Below, in pieces: positions 32,762 to 40,525 of a stretch of DNA of 64,000 nt. How positions within the stretch are numbered: the first letter of the stretch is position 1; every line of letters begins with the position of its first letter. Position numbers and translations under genes: made by a program. The notes beneath the pieces are model-generated. The model did not search any database and was not told the origin of the DNA. It saw only the letters and a program-made list of their open reading frames with translations. Origin of the DNA: Bacteroidota bacterium (lineage in GTDB: Bacteria > Bacteroidota > Bacteroidia > Sphingobacteriales > Sphingobacteriaceae); NCBI GenBank assembly GCA_026224775.1, contig JAMFRP010000003.1, positions 62,001 through 126,000 of the forward strand. Reading direction: 5' to 3'.

Positions 32762-34000
32762 TTAAATCTTATCAGTTTGAGGCCATGATAGCTTTTCAGA
32801 ATTATACAACGCCGCTCTGGCTTGTAAGTCCACAAAATGAGCAATACCTTTTTCCTGATAAACAGTTAATGTTTCAAGTGTTTTATACACCACTTTAAGC
32901 AATCTCCTTGCAACAGCAACAATGGCTTTTTGAGCTTTCATACGTTTACGTAACTTGTCGAATAAGGCATGCCAGTAAGAGTCTTTCATACGAACGGCAG
33001 CCCACGCCGCTCCAACAATGGCAACTCGTAAATAACTATTGCCCTTTTTAATTGCAGTATTTTTTCTTTTACCTGCACTTTCATTGTTACCCGGTGCAAT
33101 ACCGCACCACGCGGTAAAGTGATCAGCTGTTGGGAAACGACTCATATCTTTTCCGGCTTCGCTGATAATGATTTCTGCAGATTTGACCCCGATGCCACTA
33201 ATGCTATCGAGACATTCAAAAGCCTGTGCGTAATGTTCACTGATGATTTCAGTAATTTCTTTATCTAAAAAATCCACTTGCTTTTGAACATGGTCGTAAT
33301 CTTCCAATAACATTTGCAGTTGGGTATGGTGATAGGTTTGTAATGTCCCATCTAATGCTTTGATTAACTGTTCTTTCTTTTTAACTACTTTACCTCTGGC
33401 ACAACTAAGTAATTGTTCCTGATCTGTGACACCTTTGGCCAGCAACCGTATCATATCCATTGCCGATAAAGTATGGATCGAACTTATGACAGAGCGAAGT
33501 TTGATATTATTGCTTTCTAATATCTTCAATAGACGATTCCTTATTCTGTTAAGCTGCCAGGTATAGAATAAACGATTCCTGCAATAATCCCTGATAATTC
33601 GTTGTGTGTTGTCAGGCATAAAGCTTGGACGCACTAATCCATGCAGTAACAATGTACAAAGCCACTTAGCATCTTTGCGATCAGTTTTCCGCTTAGGCAT
33701 CTGCTTGATATGAACCGGATTTGCCACAATGACTTCGATACCTGCTTCGGTAAGTATAGCATGTAAACTCATCCAATAAATGCCTGTGCTTTCCATTAAG
33801 CAATGGTGAATATCGCTCTCTTGTAACCAATCTCTGATTTGTTTGAGTTCGCATGTATACGTGCCGAACTCTCTAAACTCTTGATTGCTGCCATCTTTCC
33901 CGGAGATAAAGCCGACAATCTTGTCTTTGTGCATGTCGAGACCACAGGCTTTATCTAATTGAGGCATAATGTTTACATCTTCAATTACTTGCTGTTTCAT
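32762..34000 (-). CDS. IS110-family transposase (DEDD)
   Basis: The 412-residue protein has the IS110 N-terminal DEDD domain: first Asp in 'CGLDMHKDKIV', Glu in 'LMESTGIYW' and Asp in 'KTDRKDAKWL'. The C-terminal transposase_20 domain has the Ser in 'CGIAPGNNESAGKRK', the likely nucleophile. The start at 34000 is chosen because GGAGGATATTT precedes it; the frame is open 11 codons further up. IS110 elements move through a bridge RNA made from the non-coding end. Here the flanks (32547-32761 and 34001-34075) are the candidate ends, but no terminal repeats or target duplication could be fixed. The gene looks intact. Confidence 0.92.
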   Translation of the reverse strand: MKQQVIEDVNIMPQLDKACGLDMHKDKIVGFISGKDGSNQEFREFGTYTCELKQIRDWLQESDIHHCLMESTGIYWMSLHAILTEAGIEVIVANPVHIKQMPKRKTDRKDAKWLCTLLLHGLVRPSFMPDNTQRIIRDYCRNRLFYTWQLNRIRNRLLKILESNNIKLRSVISSIHTLSAMDMIRLLAKGVTDQEQLLSCARGKVVKKKEQLIKALDGTLQTYHHTQLQMLLEDYDHVQKQVDFLDKEITEIISEHYAQAFECLDSISGIGVKSAEIIISEAGKDMSRFPTADHFTAWCGIAPGNNESAGKRKNTAIKKGNSYLRVAIVGAAWAAVRMKDSYWHALFDKLRKRMKAQKAIVAVARRLLKVVYKTLETLTVYQEKGIAHFVDLQARAALYNSEKLSWPQTDKI

Positions 34001-34075
34001 AAATATCCTCCGTTGATTATCTATGAAATACATTTTTATGAGCCCGGGTGTTTTTCAAATCATAATACTTAGGTT

Positions 34076-34108
34076 AAAATCCCCAAGCAGCGAGTGCAAG
34101 GGGATTTT
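34076..34108 (-). terminator. terminator hairpin between the lipoprotein gene and IS110
   Basis: The perfect arms AAAATCCCC / GGGGATTTT enclose a 15-base loop. Reading the minus strand it follows the end of the 34118-34729 gene and is itself T-rich at the end, so it terminates that operon before the insertion sequence. Confidence 0.65.
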
Positions 34109-34117
34109 TATTTGAGC

Positions 34118-34729
34118 TTACTCGGCAACATTGAATTTGACGACTACCGTTTGCTTATTTGCTACGTCTCTGGACAAGGTGACATCCGGGCCGACTTTTC
34201 CAATTGGACCGCTGACTTCGAAGTTTCCATTTTGATCAACCGTAATCGAAATATCAATTTCAACATCTTTACTAAAGTGACCAAGCTTGGCCGGTACAGT
34301 TACCGCAACAAACTGGTTGTAGGCACTGATGATCAGATCCCGCAAAGCGTTGGGGTTATTGATTGACTGATTTTTTTGCAAAAATGCTGGCGACGGCGTT
34401 TCTGGTGGTGCAGTCAAACTATAGGTTACTGTTGTTTCTCGTGTTTTTGTACGTGTATAGCCCCCTTTAAAAATTAACAATGAAAGTGATGCGTTTAATT
34501 CATCGGCAACGACATTGTCGAAAACCACGTCTGCCTCAGTGATTATTAGCTTCCCTTTTTCATTGTCAATCACGGTTTTTGCAGCTTGATATTGATCCAG
34601 CACTTTTCCAAAAACGGTTGTTAACGGTATCGGTTTTTCAACAATCATCTGTTGCGGCTTAAAAATAAAGCAGGAACTTAATAAGCTAACGGTAGCAAAG
34701 AACGATACCAGGATTAATGATTTCTTCAT
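34118..34729 (-). CDS. lipoprotein, trypco2-like
   Basis: A lipoprotein signal with lipobox 'LLSSC' (Cys20) precedes a 184-residue mature part. 'LTTVFGKVLDQYQAAKTVID' and a beta hairpin region 'ADVVFDNVVADELNASLSL' resemble the trypsin-co-occurring domain (trypco2), found beside proteases and signalling proteins. That match is weak. It is the last gene of a three-gene minus-strand group (35706, 34772, 34118) opposite the two-component system. The envelope location is sure, the function unknown. Confidence 0.6.
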   Translation of the reverse strand: MKKSLILVSFFATVSLLSSCFIFKPQQMIVEKPIPLTTVFGKVLDQYQAAKTVIDNEKGKLIITEADVVFDNVVADELNASLSLLIFKGGYTRTKTRETTVTYSLTAPPETPSPAFLQKNQSINNPNALRDLIISAYNQFVAVTVPAKLGHFSKDVEIDISITVDQNGNFEVSGPIGKVGPDVTLSRDVANKQTVVVKFNVAE

Positions 34730-34771
34730 GATTTGATCTTGTTTAAGTTATTGTGTTGTAGATAATTATTT

Positions 34772-35668
34772 TTAAGTGTAACACAGATCAACCTCGCCGT
34801 CAGGCGAAGAATTGCTGATCACATCACAGTGTTGACCGTTATCGGTTACAGCATTATAAGATTCCCATTGAATTGCTGCTTCCGCAGGGCCAAGCTTTAT
34901 CTCTATGTCGCTCATAGCCGTCAACAGGCTGTTCGGATAATCTGAAAACTGTTTTAAACCGTAACATTCAAGCGTTTCAACAGCCCAAACCAATTCATCG
35001 ACATTAGTAACAGGCAAATCAGTAACATAGCCGATAAAAGATGATTTGTAGCTGAATGAATTGCCCACCTGACCGGTGAGCGTCATTACTCCGTGTAATT
35101 GTACCCCTGCGTTGACTTGGACAAGCGGACTATGGAATGCTAACCCGCTGCCGGGCGCACCTACATACCAGTTAGCGATTGCCCAGTAATTTCCTCCTCC
35201 GATTGGGGAGCTGCCCCATTGCAGTACCGGCTGCAGAATCACGTCGTTTGCCGCATTTTCTAAACCGTTAAAAAGGTAAAGTAACTGATCATCCTGCGAA
35301 ACAGGTGGATTTGGTACGAGCCAGTCTGTTGCAAAGGAGCTGATAGGTGTGCCACTGTTGTTATTCCACCCGGAATATATGATCCACTGATCCGTAATAG
35401 GCTGCGGATTTATTGCTTCTGCAAGGCCGGTTTTTGAAAATTTTCGCTTTATCCGTAAATCCTTCCTGTTTTTACTCCCCTTATTTATCGACCCGAATTC
35501 TTTAATAACCTCTCCGGTTGCCGTATGTATTTTACGAAAAACTCCATCTTTCCCACTCAAATGATGCCCTGGTTCAATCAAATGAACGTCAGACAAAGGC
35601 CTTGCCCCGCCTGGAGTGATCACCATGTCGTTCATGGTTGATGCACCGATTTTATTTGTCTTTCCCAT
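34772..35668 (-). CDS. protein with concanavalin-like/G1-type beta-sandwich domain
   Basis: The N-terminal 60 residues look like a small regulatory or pro-segment ('MVITPGGARPLSDVHLIEPG'). The C-terminal 200 residues are beta-rich and Trp-rich: 'WIIYSGWNNNSGTPISSF', 'LLYLFNGLENAANDVILQPV', 'GGNYWAIANWYVG'. This recalls secreted beta-sandwich proteins of fungi and actinobacteria related to G1 peptidases or lectins. No signal peptide is visible. The catalytic Gln/Glu pair of G1 peptidases cannot be assigned with confidence. It belongs to the minus-strand group controlled by the divergent promoter region. Confidence 0.5.
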   Translation of the reverse strand: MGKTNKIGASTMNDMVITPGGARPLSDVHLIEPGHHLSGKDGVFRKIHTATGEVIKEFGSINKGSKNRKDLRIKRKFSKTGLAEAINPQPITDQWIIYSGWNNNSGTPISSFATDWLVPNPPVSQDDQLLYLFNGLENAANDVILQPVLQWGSSPIGGGNYWAIANWYVGAPGSGLAFHSPLVQVNAGVQLHGVMTLTGQVGNSFSYKSSFIGYVTDLPVTNVDELVWAVETLECYGLKQFSDYPNSLLTAMSDIEIKLGPAEAAIQWESYNAVTDNGQHCDVISNSSPDGEVDLCYT

Positions 35669-35705
35669 ATGCTTTTAAAATATTTATATACCTGATATTG
35701 TTGAT

Positions 35706-36074
35706 TTAACTAATGGATGATTTGGTTTGAACCGCTTTCTGATTATTTAGATCTTTTAATGCGCTCACATAACCAAGTACATTTGTCCAGAATGCTGAAC
35801 CCCCACTTGCCAATAAACCCATGATCAGTACCGGAATATTAACCGTTCCGATGGTAATAGGCTGCGGCAAAAAGTAAGCGGTCAGACTGCTGCAACCAAA
35901 AGCAATTACCATTAACAATACTTTTTTTACAATGCCCAATGTTGATTTTTCCGGCTGGCCGGTTGCGGGTGCGGCTGCCAAAGAAGGAAAAATGGTCTTG
36001 ATCAGGGTGACCAGCCTTTCACTTGCGATACTTACCGCAAGGATTAAAGAGATTAATTTTACGATATCTGTCAT
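35706..36074 (-). CDS. small three-helix membrane protein (holin-like size)
   Basis: The 122-residue protein has three membrane helices (about 4-27, 50-72 and 78-105) and a short polar tail. Size and topology resemble phage holins, but there is no sequence evidence for that. It is the first gene of the minus-strand group (promoter near 36095-36142), followed by the beta-sandwich protein and the lipoprotein. A membrane transporter or pore role for the exported partners is a guess. Confidence 0.5.
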   Translation of the reverse strand: MTDIVKLISLILAVSIASERLVTLIKTIFPSLAAAPATGQPEKSTLGIVKKVLLMVIAFGCSSLTAYFLPQPITIGTVNIPVLIMGLLASGGSAFWTNVLGYVSALKDLNNQKAVQTKSSIS

Positions 36075-36094
36075 TTCAGTGGTTTTAAGTTACA

Positions 36095-36102
36095 CAAAAT
36101 TC
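36095..36102 (-). promoter_or_regulatory. -7-like box for the minus-strand group
   Basis: Reading the minus strand, the box is GAATTTTG, one base off the TAnnTTTG consensus. It lies 22 bases from the palindrome at 36125, the same distance as in the opposite promoter. Confidence 0.35.
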
Positions 36103-36124
36103 ACTGCTGTTAAGACTTTTATCA

Positions 36125-36142
36125 ATACCACGCCGGTGGTAT
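36125..36142. promoter_or_regulatory. palindrome ATACCAC-N4-GTGGTAT, first copy
   Basis: This 18-base dyad lies 22 bases upstream of the minus-strand -7-like box. The sequence and spacing are repeated at the opposite promoter (36231). NarL/LuxR-type response regulators bind such 7-4-7 palindromes, and one is encoded nearby (38229). Confidence 0.65.
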
Positions 36143-36230
36143 TCATAAGCCTGCATGCGGTATTATTAAATTTTCTATATATTTAAGCCACAGAACGTTA
36201 TCATCATCATTGAATTGGAATAAATTTAAA

Positions 36231-36248
36231 ATACCACCAGCGTGGTAT
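36231..36248. promoter_or_regulatory. palindrome ATACCAC-N4-GTGGTAT, second copy
   Basis: The second copy has the same 7-base arms and a different 4-base spacer. It lies 22 bases upstream of the -7 box TAAATTTG (36271-36278) that serves the gene at 36305. Both copies occupy the -33 region of their promoter. Confidence 0.7.
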
Positions 36249-36270
36249 GGTGCGAATGTTCCTGTAAAAA

Positions 36271-36278
36271 TAAATTTG
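36271..36278 (+). promoter_or_regulatory. -7 box TAAATTTG of the 36305 gene
   Basis: It fits the Bacteroidota consensus TAnnTTTG exactly and lies 26 bases before the start codon. Confidence 0.55.
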
Positions 36279-36304
36279 CCTAAACAATTAACTCAATTAA
36301 AATC

Positions 36305-36784
36305 ATGGAAACCAAAAACAGCACCAATGAACCCTCTTCTAAATGTGAGAAACTAAAACACGACATCCAGAACTATGGCACCCCTTTAACAAAAGACATC
36401 GCCGCCGGGTATATCCAACACTACCTCGACGGCGTCCAGGCCCAACCAAATGATGACCATAATTTCGGCTACCTGTACGGTTTTGATAGTATAACCACTT
36501 TCGTCAACGACATTATCGCCTACAACAACGATGCTGCTAACCCCACAAAGGTCCAGGGCGTAAGAGTTTATATAGGCAGGCATATCGCAATAGACCCTAA
36601 CGTGCCGGCTATACCGAGAGAAAAAATTATGGATACCGTTTTTTTAATTCCGGTGTTAAGCACCGGAGTCGATTTGCCCGTAGTCCATCATTTGGAGGAC
36701 AATACGATCATCTTGGGTGAACCGCGGCCATGCCCTAACGAATGCCTGATGTCCGTTTCGTTTTTAAAAGATTTGAAAAAGTAG
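36305..36784 (+). CDS. hypothetical protein, 159 aa, first gene of the signalling locus
   Basis: A soluble alpha/beta protein with no signal peptide. It has 'FGYLYGFDSITTFVNDIIAY', 'GVRVYIGRHIAI' and a C-terminal 'VVHHLEDNTIILGE' with Cys residues near the end ('RPCPNECLM'). I do not recognise the family. Its promoter has the palindrome of the divergent pair, so it should respond to the same regulator as the minus-strand group. It precedes the sensor, kinase and regulator genes and is probably co-transcribed with them. Confidence 0.6.
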   Translation: METKNSTNEPSSKCEKLKHDIQNYGTPLTKDIAAGYIQHYLDGVQAQPNDDHNFGYLYGFDSITTFVNDIIAYNNDAANPTKVQGVRVYIGRHIAIDPNVPAIPREKIMDTVFLIPVLSTGVDLPVVHHLEDNTIILGEPRPCPNECLMSVSFLKDLKK

Positions 36785-36818
36785 TCTTATATTCGGATAG
36801 CATTAAACTTTATCCGAA

Positions 36819-37463
36819 ATGAATAGCTTCAGAGACATCGTTTTCACCATATCAAGTGTTTCAGATGTTTCTGAAGTTTTACCATTAACCGTATGGCTGA
36901 TTTTTGGAAGCAAGAAAACACCCTACCTGCAACTGGGTATTTTTTTTATTGTTTTCTTTATCGTCAAGGCTTATACGCTGGTTACGGCGGATTTGCACGA
37001 AAACAATATGCCGGCGTATCACTTGTTAGCCCTTTTGGAAATCGTGGCGGTTTACCAGTTTTATTGCCAGGTGTTATACCGAAAAGTTTTTAAATGGGGG
37101 ATTATCGCGCTGGCGGCATTTCACCTCGGCAACGCGTTGTTATTTCAAAACATTTGGACCTTTAATTCACTGACATGGACAGTGGATATGCTGTTCATTA
37201 TCAGTATGGGATTAATCTATTTTTATCATATCTACAAGGATGAGGATGACTACACGCCTTTACGGGAAAGACCCGATTTTATTATTACCGTTGGCTGGCT
37301 GCTATATGCGGCGGGATCATTATTTACCTACCTGATGGGGAGCGAAATATTGTCAGGTTATGCGGAAGGGTTTTTCAAAAACGGTTGGTTTTTTCAAACC
37401 GTCTCTAATATCCTGAAGGATATTATCATCAGTTATGGATTTTGGCTAACTAATAGAAAATGA
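36819..37463 (+). CDS. polytopic membrane protein, likely sensor partner of the kinase
   Basis: About six to seven membrane helices make up the 214-residue protein ('LQLGIFFIVFFIVKAYTLV', 'YHLLALLEIVAVYQFYCQV', 'WGIIALAAFHLGNALLF', 'WTVDMLFIISMGLIYFYHI'). No known domain is visible. It overlaps the kinase gene by 4 bases, so the two are translated together. In Bacteroidota such membrane proteins next to a NarL-type kinase often form the sensory part of a split sensor. This is inferred. Confidence 0.65.
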   Translation: MNSFRDIVFTISSVSDVSEVLPLTVWLIFGSKKTPYLQLGIFFIVFFIVKAYTLVTADLHENNMPAYHLLALLEIVAVYQFYCQVLYRKVFKWGIIALAAFHLGNALLFQNIWTFNSLTWTVDMLFIISMGLIYFYHIYKDEDDYTPLRERPDFIITVGWLLYAAGSLFTYLMGSEILSGYAEGFFKNGWFFQTVSNILKDIIISYGFWLTNRK

Positions 37464-38236
37464 ACGACGCCATCTATCTTGCATTGGGAACTACAGCAAT
37501 GGTACTAATGATGTTTACGATCATTGTATTCATTTATTTATTTCAGCGAAAACTCGCTGCCAAAGCTAAAGCCTATCTTGAAATTGAGAAACTGATGCAG
37601 CAGCAGGAATTAAAGTCGGCCTATACGCTGATCGAAGGCCAGGAACAAGAGCGGCAACGCATCGCCGCTGAATTGCATGATAATATTGGCGGCCTGTTAG
37701 CTACCTTGAAAATTTACAGCGACTTGTCGCTTGAAAAATCTGATATAGATGAAGTGCAAAGGCTGAACGGCAAAATAAATACGATCAGTGAGAATTTAAG
37801 TCAGGAGGTAAGGAGACTTTCCCACCAACTGGATCTGAAAGCATTGTCAGGCTTCGGGCTAAAGGTTGCCGTTGAACATCTTTGTGAGGCAATAAATGAT
37901 TCCGGAAAATTAACGGTTATGCCCATCATTGATGTCCAACAATCTATTAATGAAACGATTTCGCTTAACTTATACCGGATTATACAGGAATTATTTACCA
38001 ATACGTTGAAACACGCAGCAGCGACCCAAACACGTATTGAAATTACGCTCATAGATCACGAAATTACGCTGATTTATGAGGATAATGGGAAAGGGTTTGA
38101 CAGCGAAAATCCTTTATTAGCCGGTATGGGTCAGAAAAATATTCTGCAGAGAGTGAATCTGATTAGGGGAAAGCTCACGATTGATTCCTCAGCAAGGGGA
38201 ACAACCTACATTATTGAATTAAAAGCATATGAATGA
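37460..38236 (+). CDS. NarL-type (HisKA_3/HPK7) sensor histidine kinase
   Basis: One N-terminal membrane helix (about 7-29) is followed by a coiled-coil and the dimerisation domain with phospho-acceptor His73 in 'AAELHDNIGGLL'. A HATPase_c domain follows, with 'IIQELFTNTLKHAAA' (N box) and 'YEDNGKGFD' (G1 box). This is the LiaS/NarX-like subclass paired with LuxR-type regulators. The regulator gene overlaps it by 8 bases. The signal probably comes from the upstream membrane protein, because the kinase has no extracellular domain of its own. Confidence 0.92.
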   Translation: MNDAIYLALGTTAMVLMMFTIIVFIYLFQRKLAAKAKAYLEIEKLMQQQELKSAYTLIEGQEQERQRIAAELHDNIGGLLATLKIYSDLSLEKSDIDEVQRLNGKINTISENLSQEVRRLSHQLDLKALSGFGLKVAVEHLCEAINDSGKLTVMPIIDVQQSINETISLNLYRIIQELFTNTLKHAAATQTRIEITLIDHEITLIYEDNGKGFDSENPLLAGMGQKNILQRVNLIRGKLTIDSSARGTTYIIELKAYE

Positions 38237-38846
38237 GATAACGATATATCTTGCAGATGACCACACTATCGTGGTGGAGGGTTTGACGGAGATATTACGG
38301 TCAAAGCCTGATCTCAAAATTATAGGTACCGCCGCCAATGGCGAGGAGGTAATGAAACTAATGGATAATAGGCGGGCGGACGTCGTTATTATGGACATCA
38401 ATATGCCTAAAATGAACGGAATTCAATGTACCGAGTGGATTAAAAAAAATTATCCGAAGACAAAAGTCATTATTCTGACCATGTTTCCCGAGAAGTCATA
38501 TGTTGATCAGCTGATTGCAGCCGGTGCTGACGGATGCTTGTTGAAAAGCCGGGGGAGCAGGGACCTTATTGATGCAATAGAACGGGTCATGGGCAGCTTG
38601 TCATATTTTGACAGGCTACGCGATTTCAGCCAGGCAGACAATCATCCGGTGTACAATTTAAGTGAAAGAGAAGTGGAGATAGTTAAGCTGATAGTCAATG
38701 GATTTACAAGTGGGGATATTGCCGAAAAGCTTTTCATTTCTGAGCATACCGTTAAAACACACAGAAAAAATATTTTTAAGAAAGTAGGCATCAATAGCAT
38801 TAGTCAGTTAACCTCCTTTGCTATTAATCAGCAAATTGTTCATTAG
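38229..38846 (+). CDS. NarL/LuxR-family response regulator
   Basis: A receiver domain (1-120) has phospho-acceptor Asp56 in 'VVIMDINMPK' and the acidic pair Asp10-Asp11. A C-terminal LuxR helix-turn-helix follows (about 143-190, 'LSEREVEIVKLIVNGFTSGD' then 'HTVKTHRKNIFKKVGI'). It is the partner of the overlapping kinase gene. It probably binds the two palindromes at 36125 and 36231, and so controls the minus-strand group and its own operon. The binding is inferred. Confidence 0.93.
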   Translation: MNEITIYLADDHTIVVEGLTEILRSKPDLKIIGTAANGEEVMKLMDNRRADVVIMDINMPKMNGIQCTEWIKKNYPKTKVIILTMFPEKSYVDQLIAAGADGCLLKSRGSRDLIDAIERVMGSLSYFDRLRDFSQADNHPVYNLSEREVEIVKLIVNGFTSGDIAEKLFISEHTVKTHRKNIFKKVGINSISQLTSFAINQQIVH

Positions 38847-39061
38847 TTTCAGGCGTTAGGTGTTTTCAATAAGGTGTTTGCCAAGCCCTCCCTATAGACC
38901 TGTTCTTTCTGTTAGGCTTCTTTGTTAAGGGCAAACCATTCGCGGTTGTTGTTTGTTTCAATTGGCTGAGAAATTCCAGGCAGGAAACGGGTAAGGTTGT
39001 ATTGCCATCGGTCTGAAACAGGCAAGGGCTTTCTTTGCTAAAGCGCAAGCGGGTAAGCCCG

Positions 39062-39670
39062 CTAAATAACCACCCGAAAAGTCAGGTTGATCCGTGCTTT
39101 CATGGGTTTGGTAGATTTGGCGATGCGGTGTTCCCATTGTTCCTGCAAACCGGCTTTCATCAACAGGAACGAACCATGTTCCAATTTAACAGAGTAATGT
39201 TCCTGGTGGTTGGCTTTATTACGAATATCAAAGCTGCGCACCTGTCCGAAACTAACGGAGGCAATGACAGGATTCTTGCCCAACACGCTTTCCCGGTCGC
39301 TGTGCCAGGCTACAGAGTCATTACCATCGCGATAATAATTAAGCAACACGCTATTGAACCGGATACCGGCTACAGCTTCCACTTTTTCTTTCAGCATCAG
39401 TAATTCCGGTGTCCAGGGATTAGGATTGGAGACCTTCCCAGATATGGAATAATCAGTACCTACATCACCATGCCAGGAAGTTAAGCGCGGTGTAAGGTAT
39501 TCCTTATCCCACATCTTCTGTGTACTTTGTTTCCAGGGCATCTTTTTGATAAACTTTTGAAACAGGTAGTTACCGGTCGTTTGATCAATAAAATTTGCGT
39601 GGTATTCCAATAGTTCTTTTGGCAATCCTTTGCTCTGTCCTGCTTCCGCAAAAAAACTTAACTGCTCCAT
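39062..39670 (-). CDS. alkB: AlkB-family 2-oxoglutarate/Fe(II) DNA repair dioxygenase
   Basis: The 202-residue protein carries the AlkB core: 'NYYRDGNDSVAWHSDRE' with Fe ligands His123 and Asp125, the third His in 'WEHRIAKS' (His181), and the 2-oxoglutarate Arg pair in 'KARINLTFR'. AlkB removes alkyl groups from N1-methyladenine and N3-methylcytosine by oxidation. In this island it sits back to back with the imuA operon and next to a Cdd1-like gene, a DNA damage theme. The length fits the short bacterial type. Confidence 0.92.
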   Translation of the reverse strand: MEQLSFFAEAGQSKGLPKELLEYHANFIDQTTGNYLFQKFIKKMPWKQSTQKMWDKEYLTPRLTSWHGDVGTDYSISGKVSNPNPWTPELLMLKEKVEAVAGIRFNSVLLNYYRDGNDSVAWHSDRESVLGKNPVIASVSFGQVRSFDIRNKANHQEHYSVKLEHGSFLLMKAGLQEQWEHRIAKSTKPMKARINLTFRVVI

Positions 39671-39673
39671 ATT

Positions 39674-40168
39674 TTAGTCCCGTTGATAAGCATTCATTTT
39701 CGGATATTTCCCATCTTGGTACCAGGGCTTTTGGGGCCGGTCAGCCGGGAAGCCATATTGCTCGCGGTAAGCCTTGCGTTCAGCGGTGAAATGCCACCAG
39801 CGTTTGCTGTCATCGCGGTTTTCAATATAGTGCACCAGCAGACGGTACGAATCCTCCACACATGGATCAGCCCAGGCTCCGCAATGCTGTTCAAAAGCAT
39901 CAAAAAGTTCCACTGCAGATTTTCCTTTTAACTGTTCCAGTGACTTATAACCCTGGCTGATGAGATCTTCTGCAAAGTTGATACCCAGCGAGGGGATACT
40001 TTGAAATTCCGCCAGCGCTTGTAATTCCTTTGCGCGCTGCAGCGAAGCATTGAGCAAGGCGGCGATTTCGTCCGGCGCGTAATCGGGTAACATTTTTTGG
40101 TTGACTTTTTGGGTTTTCAGGCTTTGCTTTTCTGCCATGGTCAACCGGTAATTAATGATTTTTTTCAT
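39674..40168 (-). CDS. helix-hairpin-helix (Cdd1/'pathogenicity locus'-like) protein
   Basis: The 164-residue protein has a short N-terminal basic stretch and a helix-hairpin-helix-like region ('IPSLGINFAEDLISQGYKSL', about 60-80). The C-terminal 'WADPCVEDSYRLLVHYIE' motif is typical of the Cdd1 family. HhH proteins bind DNA non-specifically; the biochemical role of Cdd1 is not established. It lies 3 bases from alkB and overlaps the upstream gene by 4 bases, so all three minus-strand genes form an operon. The start could also be 30 bases downstream. Confidence 0.7.
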   Translation of the reverse strand: MKKIINYRLTMAEKQSLKTQKVNQKMLPDYAPDEIAALLNASLQRAKELQALAEFQSIPSLGINFAEDLISQGYKSLEQLKGKSAVELFDAFEQHCGAWADPCVEDSYRLLVHYIENRDDSKRWWHFTAERKAYREQYGFPADRPQKPWYQDGKYPKMNAYQRD

Positions 40169-40437
40169 AGCATTTCTTCATAATTGATGATAAACTTCGC
40201 CACCTGTTCCTGCTCGTTGATCGTCAGTGTTTCACCGTCATAGATCCAAAAACCCTGCGTGTCAAATAATATCCTTCCCATATAGTCCGGCTCCTCCTCA
40301 TAGGCCCTATATAAATTATAACAAAGCTCCGCGTCTTTACTTTCCAGATCCAATACAACGCGTATGACCTCATCAGGGCCATTTTTGCGTTTTAGCCAAG
40401 CCCTTGCGTCGTTCACCAAATAAGCATTGTTCATCAT
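40165..40437 (-). CDS. hypothetical protein, 90 aa, first gene of the alkB operon
   Basis: A small acidic protein with 'VNDARAWLKRKNGPDEVIRV' and a C-terminal helix 'NEQEQVAKFIINYEEML'. No domain recognised. It shares its upstream region with the divergent imuA operon, so both may be controlled by the palindromes at 40459-40499. Confidence 0.55.
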   Translation of the reverse strand: MMNNAYLVNDARAWLKRKNGPDEVIRVVLDLESKDAELCYNLYRAYEEEPDYMGRILFDTQGFWIYDGETLTINEQEQVAKFIINYEEML

Positions 40438-40458
40438 TTAAAAACAAAAGTCGAAAAT

Positions 40459-40506
40459 ATTTTGTAATTCTTTATACAAAATGCTAATTTTTTTAGCATA
40501 AATTTG
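40459..40506. promoter_or_regulatory. two overlapping palindromes and promoter of the SOS mutagenesis operon
   Basis: Two inverted repeats lie side by side: ATTTTGTA-N8-TACAAAAT (40459-40482) and ATGCTAA-N5-TTAGCAT (40481-40499). The second touches the -7 box TAAATTTG (40499-40506), 20 bases before the imuA start. They are placed to bind a repressor controlling both imuA-imuB-dnaE2 and the divergent alkB group. The repressor is not identified; Bacteroidota often use LexA-like or HTH/peptidase regulators here. Confidence 0.6.
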
Positions 40507-40525
40507 TAACCCGTAATTTAAAGTC

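Noticed and set aside
35706..36074. Calling the small membrane protein a phage holin
   Set aside because: Only size and three helices support this; no lysis genes or phage genes are nearby.
38847..39061. 60-codon minus-strand ORF at 38866-39048
   Set aside because: It has no recognisable family, low-complexity composition and no promoter or coupling; probably intergenic sequence after the response regulator.
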